Source: an uncultured Rikenellaceae bacterium
GTDB lineage: Bacteria > Bacteroidota > Bacteroidia > Bacteroidales > Rikenellaceae
Reading direction: 5' to 3'
Length of the DNA stretch: 6,104 bases
Assembly: GCA_910588925.1 (NCBI GenBank)
Contig: CAJURV010000094.1
Location: forward strand, 1-6,104
Below the pieces are notes generated by a model. That model did not search any database. It saw only the letters and a list, made by a program, of their open reading frames with translations, and was not told the DNA's origin. Positions 5,885 through 6,104 of the stretch are shown one piece after another; position 1 is the first letter of the stretch, and every line of letters starts with the position of its first letter. A program made the position numbers and the translations under genes.

Positions 5885-5951
5885 AGCCGCAGGCGAGACG
5901 ATGAAAAACATTGGAGCTTAACGATATGCTCATTAACCGCAAGCCGCAGGC
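5885..5951. repeat. Two direct copies of AGCCGCAGGC
   Basis: AGCCGCAGGC occurs at 5885-5894 and again at 5942-5951, 57 bp apart. The word TTAACCG occurs at 5807-5813, 5863-5869 and 5933-5939, so each AGCCGCAGGC copy follows a TTAACCG word (15 and 2 nt between them). The spacing is irregular and the sequence between copies is not conserved, so this is not a CRISPR array or tandem repeat. Confidence 0.45.
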
Positions 5952-5994
5952 ATGCTTGTCCGCGCACATAAATGAAGCTCGCAGGGCGCCGAGA

Positions 5995-6103
5995 CTTTTT
6001 AGACCTCAAAAATCGTCGATCGCGGGCGTGCGCCTCCGGAGCGTACTTGAGTGTACGTGAGGATGGCTCACGAACGGGATCGGCGATTTTTGTGGCTAAA
6101 AAG
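5995..6103. repeat. Long imperfect palindrome (about 109 bp), MITE-like or bidirectional terminator
   Basis: The whole segment folds on itself. CTTTTTAG 5995-6002 pairs CTAAAAAG 6096-6103; after one bulged A (6003), CC pairs GG, and CAAAAATCG 6007-6015 pairs CGATTTTTG 6084-6092. A G-T wobble at 6016/6083 leads to CGATC 6017-6021 with GATCG 6078-6082. CGTG 6027-6030 pairs CACG 6069-6072, GCC 6032-6034 pairs GGC 6065-6067, and CGTAC 6042-6046 pairs GTACG 6053-6057 around the apical loop TTGAGT. Mismatches are few and scattered. The arm CGATTTTT gives a terminator-like T-run, and the opposite arm does the same on the other strand. No gene or clear target-site duplication can be seen, because the window ends one base later. 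Confidence 0.75.
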
Positions 6104-6104
6104 C

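Larger units (their letters stand above)
5609..5994. other. Gene-free tract dense in short GC-rich hairpins
   Basis: I find no credible protein gene here; the longest reading frame (antisense, 5754-5969) has no recognisable domain and a composition expected of chance translation. What is visible is a series of short inverted repeats: CCGC/GCGG (5701-5704/5712-5715), CCCGC-TCTT-GCGGG (5760-5773), GCTC/GAGC (5785-5788/5794-5797), GCGGCAC-GTG-GTGCCGC (5825-5841, 7 bp), CAAGC/GCTTG (5940-5944/5954-5958) and CTCG/CGAG (5978-5981/5990-5993). A weak promoter-like pair, TTTT at 5639-5642 and TAGCCTTG at 5659-5666 (one mismatch to TAnnTTTG), lies at its left end. The tract may be intergenic repeat debris or a structured RNA; neither is proven. 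Confidence 0.5.

Noticed and set aside
5754..5969. 71-residue antisense frame in the right intergenic tract
   Set aside because: No domain, no promoter at its start, and it runs through several hairpins; its Cys/Arg/Ser-rich sequence looks like chance translation of GC-rich repeats.
5609..5994. Idea that the right tract is a known housekeeping RNA (tmRNA, RNase P RNA, SRP RNA) or a CRISPR array
   Set aside because: No tRNA-like CCA end, no RNase P core signature such as the GAGGAAAGTC-type 5' motif, no SRP apical motif, and the repeated words are too short and irregularly spaced for CRISPR.

Overview
The window reads as a chromosomal segment of a member of the Bacteroidota, most likely order Bacteroidales. 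Three things support this: perfect TAnnTTTG -7 promoter elements ahead of three of the transcription units, A-rich rather than Shine-Dalgarno leaders before the start codons, and protein types typical of that group (an L13 opening MDSLSYKT, a WG-repeat protein with a kinase domain, a DUF3078 outer-membrane protein). I cannot name the genus from this sequence. All five genes and the large mRNA units run on the + strand.

Left half (1-2980): a ribosomal/translation operon in the order rplM (L13), rpsI (S9), rpsB (S2), tsf (EF-Ts). It has candidate promoters at 24-31 and 75-106 and a strong intrinsic terminator at 2952-2980. rplM uses a GTG start. rplM-rpsI (5 nt) and rpsB-tsf (27 nt) are tightly packed. 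The rpsI-rpsB gap is 252 nt and has no recognisable gene or standard promoter. Instead it folds on paper into a chain of helices, two of which have loop-to-downstream pairing (possible pseudoknots). The last of these ends about 32 nt before the S2 start codon. I read it as a candidate cis-acting leader for rpsB-tsf, possibly an S2 autoregulatory RNA.

Middle (2981-5608): two single-gene units. The first encodes a 453-residue soluble protein with an N-terminal Ser/Thr-kinase-like domain and C-terminal WG repeats. Its -7 element ends 5 nt before the ATG, so its mRNA is probably leaderless or nearly so. The second encodes a secreted DUF3078 beta-barrel protein of 349 residues, preceded by its own -7 element and a 7-bp hairpin in the 5' leader, and followed by an intrinsic terminator at 5581-5608.

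Right end (5609-6104): about 500 bases without a credible gene. It holds a series of short GC-rich hairpins, repeated words (AGCCGCAGGC twice, TTAACCG three times) and, at the edge, a roughly 109-bp imperfect palindrome (5995-6103). This could be an intergenic repeat or MITE-like element, a bidirectional terminator, or the 3' end of an undescribed structured RNA. The two items most worth following up are the rpsI-rpsB RNA and this palindrome/hairpin tract.
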